Shown one piece after another: positions 16,126 to 23,565 of a stretch of DNA of 36,598 nucleotides; position 1 is the first letter of the stretch, and every line of letters starts with the position of its first letter. Position numbers and translations under genes: made by a program. The notes under the pieces were generated by a model. That model was given only the letters and a program-made list of their open reading frames with translations. It did no database searches and was not told the origin of the DNA. The DNA lies in the NCBI GenBank assembly GCA_016784545.1, contig JADHUM010000047.1:1-36598 (forward strand), read 5' to 3'. The DNA is from Candidatus Neomarinimicrobiota bacterium. Its GTDB lineage: Bacteria; Fidelibacterota; UBA8477; JABMPR01.

Positions 16126-17451
16126 ATGGTCTCTGAAACGAAAATAGTACCCCTCCAATCGAACCCTGAATCCGGGTTTGGTATGACACTGATTGCCATT
16201 ACCCTTGCCATTGTCATGGGGTTGGCAACCAGCATGTATATGCGTCAGGTTTCCACCCAGGTTTCCCAGTTCGCCGATATATACTCAGGCAGTCAGGCAC
16301 ATTGGACCGCACTGTCAGGAATGGAGTATGGGTATTACCAATCGGAAAGTGGAGAAGCAGACTTTTTTGGACCCTATACATTCTTCAACAATGCTACTAT
16401 CGAGCTTGATACCAGTGAAGCCAGCGATACTGGAGGTCCACTTCCGCAATTCTACTACAGGGTGATCTGCAGGGGAACCTTTGGAAGTTCCGAACGTTTC
16501 TTCCGGATATTAACAAAAATGTCCATGAAAACGGTCTGGGGAGATGTTTCCATTATTGAGGGGTCAGGAAATGTTCAGATAAAAAATAGTTTTATCCTAA
16601 ACGATAACATTTACATCGGGCAGAATGTCGATGTGGAGGCTGGAACGGCAATTGGTGACCCACCAGGTGATACAACCCTTCTATATGTTCCTCCTGGTGC
16701 AGTGGTTACTGGAGGCCAGGAAGATGCCAATTTTTCAGTAGGGGAGCATAGACTTGGGTGGCTGTTTCACCCTGATTTTGATACCGTTCCATATGACAGT
16801 CTGCTTGCAATTGCGGCTGCTATCACCACCACTGCTGACAATAAATTCGATGGTCGTAAAACATTTAAAGAAGTAACCATTGATCTTAACACATATACCG
16901 ATAGTACTATCTATTGCAACAATGTGCTTTCATTATTGGGCGTTACCATAACCGGTGGATCGGCGGAAAGACCAGCGATCGTGGTTGCCTTAGGGAATCT
17001 TCTTCTCGGGAATTCACGAGGCATAGAAACCACTGTTTCTGATAATGTCATTATGATCTCAGGGGATATTCTTGAACTGGATAATGCCACACTTTATGGT
17101 ACAGATCAGAGCGCTCTTGCCCCAGAATTTCGGCCCAATCTCCACAATGAGGTATATGCTTCAGGTGATATGATCGTTAGGGGGGCTGCAGTACTATGGG
17201 GACAGGCTTACGCCACCGATGATATAAATATTGAGGGGGAAATGCACGGGATAGCTTATGCGCCTGATGTCTTCAGGTTCACCAAAACGACTTCATTTAT
17301 AGAGGGTGCTATCTTTGCAACCAATATCATAGGATCAGGTGGACCCAATCGCTTGGATCGAGGTCGATTTGAGATGAATCACTTCTTTCATGAAGAATAT
17401 TTCAAAACTTTTGATTTTGGTATAAAAGACAACTCTTTATTAGAATTTTAA
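16126..17451 (+). CDS. PilX/GspK-like minor pilin with large beta-rich C-terminal body
   Basis: The 441-aa protein starts with an N-terminal leader ending NPESG, then FGMTLIAITLAIVMGLATSM, a pilin-like helix lacking Glu+5 (Leu there), as in GspK and PilX proteins. Residues about 40-140 follow the PilX pattern (ALSGMEYGYYQSESG; RVICRGTFGSSERFFRILTK). Residues about 145-410 are unlike standard minor pilins: short beta turns with alternating hydrophobics (SGNVQIKNSF, DNVIMISGDILELDNATLYG) resembling a right-handed beta-helix or bactofilin-like solenoid. Ending the minor-pilin operon, it may form or cap the pilus tip, perhaps as an adhesin; that is inference. Confidence 0.72.
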   Translation: MVSETKIVPLQSNPESGFGMTLIAITLAIVMGLATSMYMRQVSTQVSQFADIYSGSQAHWTALSGMEYGYYQSESGEADFFGPYTFFNNATIELDTSEASDTGGPLPQFYYRVICRGTFGSSERFFRILTKMSMKTVWGDVSIIEGSGNVQIKNSFILNDNIYIGQNVDVEAGTAIGDPPGDTTLLYVPPGAVVTGGQEDANFSVGEHRLGWLFHPDFDTVPYDSLLAIAAAITTTADNKFDGRKTFKEVTIDLNTYTDSTIYCNNVLSLLGVTITGGSAERPAIVVALGNLLLGNSRGIETTVSDNVIMISGDILELDNATLYGTDQSALAPEFRPNLHNEVYASGDMIVRGAAVLWGQAYATDDINIEGEMHGIAYAPDVFRFTKTTSFIEGAIFATNIIGSGGPNRLDRGRFEMNHFFHEEYFKTFDFGIKDNSLLEF

Positions 17452-17517
17452 AGCTCAATCTTTGGAATCCACATCACTTGTCATTATTATCTAGCCTAAA
17501 CTGAGCAAAGGAACAAC

Positions 17518-17718
17518 ATGCGAGAATTCGGTATTCTATTATCAATTATTTCGATCATCATCGGAACACTTTTATTGGTAGCTCCCAAGGCGCTGGTCAA
17601 ATTGGGGGAACAAAGCAACCGACTTTACAATATTGATGGTCTTATCTATCGAAACCGTTATATGTTTGGCCTGTTTTTGATGGTGGCTGCGGCATTTATG
17701 GTTTACACAACACTTTAG
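17518..17718 (+). CDS. Two-TM mini-protein, paralogue A
   Basis: The 66-aa protein has hydrophobic helices at about 5-22 and 47-64 around a conserved polar middle (PKALVKLGEQSNRLYNIDGL, then IYRNRYMFG). AAAGGA precedes the ATG by a normal distance. It shares a clear pattern with the next gene: LLLV, PK-L-K-GE--NR-YN, then IY or VY, R and FG. I recognise no named family. It follows the pilus operon after 66 bases and may be part of it. Confidence 0.72.
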   Translation: MREFGILLSIISIIIGTLLLVAPKALVKLGEQSNRLYNIDGLIYRNRYMFGLFLMVAAAFMVYTTL

Positions 17719-17734
17719 GATGTGAGGAATACAG

Positions 17735-17944
17735 ATGCAGGGGTATGAGTTATACATAATATTTGTTGCAGTGGTTGCATTTATCACGGGGTTGCTGTTG
17801 GTTACCTCGCCCAAAACATTGATCAAGGCGGGGGAGCTTTTTAACCGTGTCTACAATGTGGAGAGTATCGTCTACACCAGGCGGGTGCCCTTTGGATTTG
17901 CCTATATAGTTTTTGGAGGCCTCCTACTCTATATCCTCTGGTAG
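17735..17944 (+). CDS. Two-TM mini-protein, paralogue B
   Basis: The 69-aa sister of the preceding gene, 16 bases downstream, has the same layout: TM (about 8-25), central PKTLIKAGELFNRVYNVES, basic YTRR, TM (about 50-68). GTGAGGA lies upstream of the ATG. The pair looks like an old tandem duplication, since the central motif is kept and the helices have drifted. The function is unknown; the conserved loop suggests a shared binding site. The left end of the IS remnant begins 23 bases after its stop and probably now supplies its terminator. Confidence 0.72.
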   Translation: MQGYELYIIFVAVVAFITGLLLVTSPKTLIKAGELFNRVYNVESIVYTRRVPFGFAYIVFGGLLLYILW

Positions 17945-17966
17945 ACTAGATCTTATGGTAGAATTG

Positions 17967-18610
17967 AAAAAGAGGCTGTCTCTATAGGGCGGTCTCTTTT
18001 TTTGGGTATAGGGTTAGAGGTATAGGGGGCGTATACTTGCCTAATGATATAGTTGTAGATAAAGGGGTCAGCTCCCCTTAAAGCTAGGTTCAAAGATTAC
18101 GAACAACACCAGTCCCCACTTTTTTCCTCAGGTTATGACCAATGAATACCAGAGAACCATTAAGTTTGCCTGATCAGAAAGGTGATCAATATGATGGACA
18201 TAGATACGGTTCTGAACAGCTATCCTGGGAGAGGTGCATCCAGCTATATCCCAACGTGATGCAATTCGTATCTATGCTTTTGCTCATAAGACCAAGACAC
18301 CCTGTAGAAACCAGAGTTGTGTTTGGGCAAATCAAAGCAAACCGACACTTCAGGCGCTCCCTGCGTAGAGGGCTTAATAAAGGAATTGTAGAAATCGTGT
18401 TGGTTGTTATTACTTACAATCTCATGAAGTTGTTGTGAAGTATAGTGAAAATGCTTGAAAAACTATCTCCCCTATACCCCTATACCCATTTTTTTTACTT
18501 GATGAAAATTGAGCTGGATCAATACAACTCGTGACATTTTAGAGAACTCTGAACCAAACACCTCTATATACCAAAAGAGACCGCCTCAGGTTCTGAGACA
18601 GCCTCTTTTT
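17967..18610. mobile_element. Decayed IS1182-like insertion sequence with inverted ends
   Basis: A 16-base sequence AAAAAGAGGCTGTCTC (17967-17982) recurs as its exact reverse complement at 18595-18610. A second matching pair, GGCGGTCTCTTTT (17988-18000) and its complement (18573-18585), lies inside. A third pair, TGGGTATA (18003-18010) and TATACCCA (18481-18488), is nested further in. The enclosed 0.6 kb holds a transposase remnant (18142-18438) and a small hairpin (AAGGGG/CCCCTT near 18061-18080). The ends recall IS1182-family termini, from memory only. Both ends form hairpins with T-runs and can act as terminators for the flanking genes. Confidence 0.7.
18142..18438 (+). pseudogene. Transposase C-terminal remnant (IS1182/IS5-like DDE)
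   Basis: The last 55 residues of this 98-aa frame (from about 18271) match the conserved transposase tail: VETRVVFGQIKANRHFRR, then SLRRGLNKGIVEIVLVVITY and NLMKLL, i.e. VE-x-x-FGqIK-x-nR-x-fRR-x-x-x-RGL...E...NLxKL. The catalytic Glu of IS1182-type enzymes lies in this tail, but the whole upstream catalytic core is missing. The first 43 residues are not recognisable. It lies inside the inverted ends of the element, so it is a deletion derivative that cannot move itself. Confidence 0.7.
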
Positions 18611-18637
18611 TATAGCACCAATTTTTTGATTGTTAAA

Positions 18638-18925
18638 CTAAGACAATGCCTCTGTCAAAATATCACCAACTTTGTCCAGGAGTGATCCCAGATTTGTGTA
18701 GTTCTCATCTTTGATGTTGCTGCAAATCTCGGCTCCTATATTACTGAGGTTTTCGTAGCCATAACTGGTCCCCGTCCCCTTTATGTTATGACCAAATTTA
18801 TACACATCAGTATACAGCTTATCAGTAAGGTTATTACGAACCCCGGGGAGCGCTGTATTTAAATAGTTCAAGTATTCTTTAATCAGTGCCTGAAATTCAG
18901 GTGAATCCATGAAATCATCAGTCAT
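18638..18925 (-). CDS. Stand-alone Hpt phosphotransfer protein
   Basis: The 95-aa helical protein carries the Hpt signature HNIKGTGTSYGYENLSNIG: His46 is the expected phospho-acceptor, with Lys49 and Gly50 as in HxxKG. Such proteins relay phosphate between hybrid kinases and response regulators. It lies alone on the - strand between the IS remnant and the divergent GH13 gene. Reading its strand, the IS right-end hairpin just past its stop would end the transcript. Partners are unknown; the CheY-like protein at 7242 and the kinase at 32834 are candidates only. Confidence 0.8.
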   Translation of the reverse strand: MTDDFMDSPEFQALIKEYLNYLNTALPGVRNNLTDKLYTDVYKFGHNIKGTGTSYGYENLSNIGAEICSNIKDENYTNLGSLLDKVGDILTEALS

Positions 18926-19165
18926 TTCTCATATTCCCTTCTTGTCGAATAATCCGGTCTAATATAAATGTCACCAAACCAACCATGAGCATTAATTTTA
19001 GTTTTATAGGAAGCAGCTCGGGACAAAAATCTTCACTTAAAATAGTAAATATCATGGTGTGAGGGGCAGATATTTACCTGTTCAGAAGCCCGTCTTTGTG
19101 CTTGGCATGGGTTGGTTTTTATATGTTATTACCTTAATGTTGAAAATGGAGCCAAAGGAGCACAC

Positions 19166-22100
19166 ATGCTGAAGCAATCACACCCGGAAATAGTGGCCAA
19201 TCAGAATGCTCCCAGCTATCCCAATCTGGAGTTCCATCTCAGGCAGGCCCTGGATCAAACCTATAAATTCAGCCCTCCCATGTTTGCCCTCGAAAGTGGT
19301 AAATTCAAGATCGATTACCATGAGCTCCAAAACCTGATCCACAGAATGGGGGAGCTTCAACCAGATCGCGGGTTTAGATCAAGTGAGCTGCACGGAATGG
19401 GTCTGTTGTCCCTGCTTTCCCATAAATTGATCCGTCTGTACCGCAACCAGGTCAACCCATCATATATCCAAGATCTCACCACTTTTCTTCAAAAGGAATT
19501 GAGCCCGTCAGTTCTGAATGATCTTTTAGGCAATTATCTGGAAGCACTTCCCTCAGATAGTTTCAAATCTTCTTCAACTAGTGTTAAGGAGTATCTGAAG
19601 GGGCAAACAAAATCGGTTCCCAACACTCAGGTCGTCGTTGAAGAGTTGCTGGTTCACATCCTGGCCTTGAATAACCCCGCCTTTGATAAATATGATGTGG
19701 TGTTCAAAGAAGATTTTCACAAAGCGATCAAGACCTCTGATAAATTATTAAAAAGTATCAACAAGTGGTCGGCTGGGTCAACTGGTTTTGGCAGTTCTGG
19801 TAAAAATGTTATTGAGCTCCTTATGGAGCCCATCCTGGCTGCACCCAATTCAATTGAAGGACAACTCGCCTATATCCGCAAACACTGGAGCACTTTTTTA
19901 GGATCTCACCTCATGGACCTGCTCCGAGGATTGGACCATTTCGAGGAAGAAAACCGTTTCCGTGGTTTTGGTCCCGGCGAATCTCAAGTTCCCAGCTATT
20001 CTGGTGAACTCCAGGACGGCGAATTTTACAGCGAGGACAGCGATTGGATGCCTCGGGTAGTCATGATTGCCCGTAATTCTCTGGTCTGGCTGGATCAGCT
20101 ATCCAAAAAATATAAGCGCGACATTAACACCTTGCGGGATATTCCTGATGAGGAATTGGATCTCCTGGGACAACAGGGTTTTACGGTGCTCTGGCTAATT
20201 GGTCTCTGGAATCGCAGCAGTATTTCGAAAAAGATCAAACACTGGTGTGGAAATCCCGATGCTGAATCTTCTGCCTACTCCCTGAAAGAATACCAGATCG
20301 ATCCCAGCATTGGAGGTCCCGATGCCCTGGAAAATCTCAGGTCTCGTGCCTGGGAACGAGGGATACGCCTGGCCAGTGATATGGTGCCCAACCACACCGG
20401 GCTGGACTCAGACTGGTTGAAGCAACATCCCGAATGGTATATAAGCACCGATAATTCCCCCTTCCCAGCCTATCGTTTTGATGGCGGCGACCTTTCAGAC
20501 GACCCAGACCTGAGTATTCACCTGGAAGACCATTATTATGACCGCTCCGATGCAGCAGTTGTCTTCAAAGCCCACGATCATCGCAATGGCAGCACACGCT
20601 ATATATATCATGGTAATGATGGTACCTCCATGCCCTGGAATGATACGGCCCAACTCAACTATCTCAATCCCCAGTTGAGGGAGGAGATTATCCAGGTAAT
20701 CCTTAATGTGGCGCGACAATTTAAAGTCATCCGCTTTGATGCCGCCATGACCCTGGCCAAACGACATGTTCAACGCTTGTGGTTCCCAGAACCTGGATCC
20801 GGTGGGGATATCCCTTCCCGAGCTAATTTTAGCATGAGTGGAGCTGACTTTGATGCAGCTATTCCAGCAGAATTCTGGCGCGAAGTTGTTGACCGGGTGG
20901 CTAAGGAAGTGCCTGATACTTTACTGCTGGCAGAGGCATTCTGGATGATGGAAAGTTATTTCGTCCGTACCCTGGGTATGCACCGTGTATACAACAGCGC
21001 ATTTATGAATATGCTCAAGATGGAAGAGAATGGCAAATTCTTTGGTATGATCGCCAAGACCCTGGAATTTGACCCCCGCATCCTACAGCGATTTGTGAAT
21101 TTTTTGAGTAATCCTGATGAAGATACTGCCATTGCCCAGTTTGGAAAGGGTGACAAATATTTTGGTGCCACCGTGCTCATGGTGACACTACCTGGTTTAC
21201 CCATGTTTGCTCATGCTCAGATCGAAGGTTTTGAAGAGAAATACGGTATGGAATATCGTCGTGCCTATTGGGATGAAACCCCTGATGAAGATCTCATTAA
21301 CAAGCACAAAGCCCTGATATTCCCCCTCATGAAAAAACGCTACCTCTATGCCGGAGCTGGAAATTTCAGATTATTCCCCTTTATGAATGCAGATGGGCAC
21401 AAAGTGGATAGCGTTTTTGCCTACACCAATCATAGCGGTACGGAACGCTCTTTGGTTCTGGTCAATAATTCCTATACCAGTCAGTCCGGTTGGATAAAAA
21501 CATCCACTCCTTTTAATACGGATCCCACATCAGATCACCCCAACCTGGTTTCAGAAGATCTGATTGTTGCCATCTCGTTTGATGTAGAGAACAGCTATTA
21601 TGTCATCTTCCAGGAGCAGGCCTCAGGGCTATGGTATATCAGAACCGTTGAACAGATTCGTAATCAGGGCTTATTTATGGAGTTATCTGGTTATGAATCT
21701 CAGATTTACCTGGGCTTTCAGCTGGTCAGTGATACAGAGGCAATTCCCTGGTGGAATATTCATCAGGATCTGAATGGCAGGGGTATTAATGATTTTGCCC
21801 CTCTCTTCCGGGTGATTGAACTGGAGCCAGTCCATCGACTTTTCTGCAATATGATGCAGCTAATCACTGGCAAAGACATTTTGCCGGATAGCAAATCTCT
21901 ATTTATGAAATTTTCACCCCTCCTGGAAGCCATGTTGGAGATGGAAAATATTTCCCTCATGCTGGAGGATGTTGAAGATTTTGCCCAGAATTATGAAGTA
22001 CTGTTAAGTCAATCCCAGGAGCTTTTAGCTTCAGTATCTGCAGATGCTTTGGAGCAGCATAGATTTGTGCTTGCCTGCACCTATTTTGCCCGTCAGGTAC

Positions 22101-22495
22101 ATGCTGCTAGTCCACAGTCCCCTAATAGCATGGTTGAGACCTTTGGGCTGGAGGATCAGATCAATAAATGTCTCGGTACTGCTCAGACCATCAATCTGGC
22201 CGGACTGCTTACTGTCCTGGAGTTTGCCGACAGAGCCAGAGCCCTGCTTAAAAGGGATACCCATGCATTTTTTGTTGAATTATTCAAGCACAGGGGTGTA
22301 CCAGAATACTTCCAGTTAAATGAGGTTGAGGGAATACAATGGTTCAATCAAGAGCGTATGGATCATTTCCTGGAGTATTTTGGTGTTCTCTATGCTCGGG
22401 AATTATCCTCCCCTGAATATTCAAGACTTCTGAACTGCGCCAAGTCCTCAGATTTCAAATTGGATGTTTTCCTGGAGCAGCTTTCCAAGGGCTAA
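19166..22495 (+). CDS. Long GH13 alpha-amylase-family glycoside hydrolase/transglycosidase
   Basis: The 1109-aa cytoplasmic protein (no signal peptide) starts at the ATG at 19166, preceded by AAAGGAG; an in-frame ATG 54 bases upstream has none. A helical N-terminal region of about 270 residues precedes the GH13 barrel (about 290-730). Conserved regions: I DMVPNHTG (405-412); II VIRFDAAM with nucleophile Asp525; III LLLAEAFW with acid/base Glu590; IV FLSNPDED with Asp651. The usual His of region IV (NHD) is Pro here, as in GlgE-type enzymes. A beta C-domain (about 750-830) and an unassigned helical tail of about 270 residues follow. A cytoplasmic glycogen/maltodextrin role is likely, but the reaction cannot be named. 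It stands alone, with no glg neighbours. Confidence 0.85.
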   Translation: MLKQSHPEIVANQNAPSYPNLEFHLRQALDQTYKFSPPMFALESGKFKIDYHELQNLIHRMGELQPDRGFRSSELHGMGLLSLLSHKLIRLYRNQVNPSYIQDLTTFLQKELSPSVLNDLLGNYLEALPSDSFKSSSTSVKEYLKGQTKSVPNTQVVVEELLVHILALNNPAFDKYDVVFKEDFHKAIKTSDKLLKSINKWSAGSTGFGSSGKNVIELLMEPILAAPNSIEGQLAYIRKHWSTFLGSHLMDLLRGLDHFEEENRFRGFGPGESQVPSYSGELQDGEFYSEDSDWMPRVVMIARNSLVWLDQLSKKYKRDINTLRDIPDEELDLLGQQGFTVLWLIGLWNRSSISKKIKHWCGNPDAESSAYSLKEYQIDPSIGGPDALENLRSRAWERGIRLASDMVPNHTGLDSDWLKQHPEWYISTDNSPFPAYRFDGGDLSDDPDLSIHLEDHYYDRSDAAVVFKAHDHRNGSTRYIYHGNDGTSMPWNDTAQLNYLNPQLREEIIQVILNVARQFKVIRFDAAMTLAKRHVQRLWFPEPGSGGDIPSRANFSMSGADFDAAIPAEFWREVVDRVAKEVPDTLLLAEAFWMMESYFVRTLGMHRVYNSAFMNMLKMEENGKFFGMIAKTLEFDPRILQRFVNFLSNPDEDTAIAQFGKGDKYFGATVLMVTLPGLPMFAHAQIEGFEEKYGMEYRRAYWDETPDEDLINKHKALIFPLMKKRYLYAGAGNFRLFPFMNADGHKVDSVFAYTNHSGTERSLVLVNNSYTSQSGWIKTSTPFNTDPTSDHPNLVSEDLIVAISFDVENSYYVIFQEQASGLWYIRTVEQIRNQGLFMELSGYESQIYLGFQLVSDTEAIPWWNIHQDLNGRGINDFAPLFRVIELEPVHRLFCNMMQLITGKDILPDSKSLFMKFSPLLEAMLEMENISLMLEDVEDFAQNYEVLLSQSQELLASVSADALEQHRFVLACTYFARQVHAASPQSPNSMVETFGLEDQINKCLGTAQTINLAGLLTVLEFADRARALLKRDTHAFFVELFKHRGVPEYFQLNEVEGIQWFNQERMDHFLEYFGVLYARELSSPEYSRLLNCAKSSDFKLDVFLEQLSKG

Positions 22496-22632
22496 ATATT
22501 TTATCCTGAATTCATCCTGAAGCCAAAAAAATAGGTTTCCCCTAATATTGTTTGTCGTTGATTTATATTAAATGATCTAGCTGGCGAAACAGTTATATTT
22601 GCGAATCAAAAATTCACCTGAGGAGGTCACCC

Positions 22633-23460
22633 ATGAAAATAAAGTTTTTGACATTGGTAATTTTGGTTTTGTCCATCTCTGTACTCATGGCAACCCCTCC
22701 CAACAATGATTTTATTGTGGCAGCCGGAACTACATATGATGGGGATATCGAGACCACCAATCAGGATGTTATCATCCTCTCTGGAGCCACAGTCGATGGC
22801 GATATCGAAACGACATCTGGTGATGTTTATCTTGAAGAGAATGCAAAGGTTGAAGAAAAAATAACCACATTAAGTGGTAATGTTTATCTGGATGTCGGAT
22901 CTCAGGTAGATAAGACTATTGACACTCAAAGTGGTACCATACGCGTCCGCCAGAATGCCACTGTGAAAGGCAATATCACCACTGAATCGGGGGATATAAA
23001 GGGCGAAGGAGCCATCTTCGACAAAAACATAAGCACCAGGCATGGTCACATCTCGCTGAAAGTGGGTAGCCACGTTAATGGAAATGTATCTATACTGAAT
23101 AGGGGCCACGGCAATGATCTCCCTGTGGTTGAGATTTATCTTGGGGAAGATGTCTATATTGATGGAAAAGTCATTGCCAGCCATGTGGGGGATAATGTTG
23201 ACCTGTACATGTGGGGTGCAGAAGTGAATGGCGAAATCGATAAAGTTAATGTCGTTGGTGGTGAGGACGAAGAAGACGATGATGAGGACCAGGGTAGTGA
23301 ATGTGGAGGTCGCCCAGAATGGTCTAACTCTGTTCAATACCAAACCAATGATGAAGTGCACAAGGATGGGAACGCCTATCAAGCCAAAAAGGCCTCAAAG
23401 AAAAAAGATCCTACCAAATCTAAGAACAGTAAATATTGGAGAGACCTCGGGGATTGTTAA
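22633..23460 (+). CDS. Secreted beta-solenoid protein with C-terminal CBM5/12-like domain
   Basis: The 275-aa protein has a signal peptide (1-20, cleaving near LMA-TPP). Residues about 32-175 are six or seven repeats of about 19 residues with pattern xVxGxIxTxSGDVxLxxGA (e.g. ATVDGDIETTSGDVYLEENA), a beta-solenoid as in bactofilin-like or DUF4097-like proteins. An acidic linker (EDEEDDDEDQ, about 213-222) leads to a C-terminal module (about 226-275) with the CBM5/12 pattern PEWSNSVQYQTNDEV, then GNAYQAK and WRDLGDC: aromatic sites plus a closing Cys pair. CBM5/12 modules bind chitin or cellulose. AGGAGG (22621-22626) is a strong ribosome site. It may be a surface-attached glycan-binding stalk; inference. 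Confidence 0.78.
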   Translation: MKIKFLTLVILVLSISVLMATPPNNDFIVAAGTTYDGDIETTNQDVIILSGATVDGDIETTSGDVYLEENAKVEEKITTLSGNVYLDVGSQVDKTIDTQSGTIRVRQNATVKGNITTESGDIKGEGAIFDKNISTRHGHISLKVGSHVNGNVSILNRGHGNDLPVVEIYLGEDVYIDGKVIASHVGDNVDLYMWGAEVNGEIDKVNVVGGEDEEDDDEDQGSECGGRPEWSNSVQYQTNDEVHKDGNAYQAKKASKKKDPTKSKNSKYWRDLGDC

Positions 23461-23506
23461 TCGAATTGCAAACAGGACAACTGTCTTTGCGGGATTGATT
23501 CTGCAC

Positions 23507-23546
23507 CTAACTGTCAGTCGCTCAATAACCAACATGCCACAGTTAG
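23507..23546. terminator. Inverted repeat between convergent genes
   Basis: CTAACTGT (23507-23514) and ACAGTTAG (23539-23546) are exact reverse complements with a 24-base loop, located between the convergent solenoid and lipoprotein genes. Without T-runs it is only a weak candidate for a bidirectional terminator. Confidence 0.35.
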
Positions 23547-23565
23547 CATAGTGGGGAATTGGTAA

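Noticed and set aside
19100-19125. Second sigma-54 promoter before the GH13 gene
   Set aside because: TTGGCATGGGTTGG has a -24-like half but lacks the GC of the -12 element at the right spacing.
22870-23382. 170-codon frame on the - strand inside the solenoid gene
   Set aside because: It is antisense to a gene with signal peptide, repeats and a binding domain; the open frame reflects the regular codons of the repeats.
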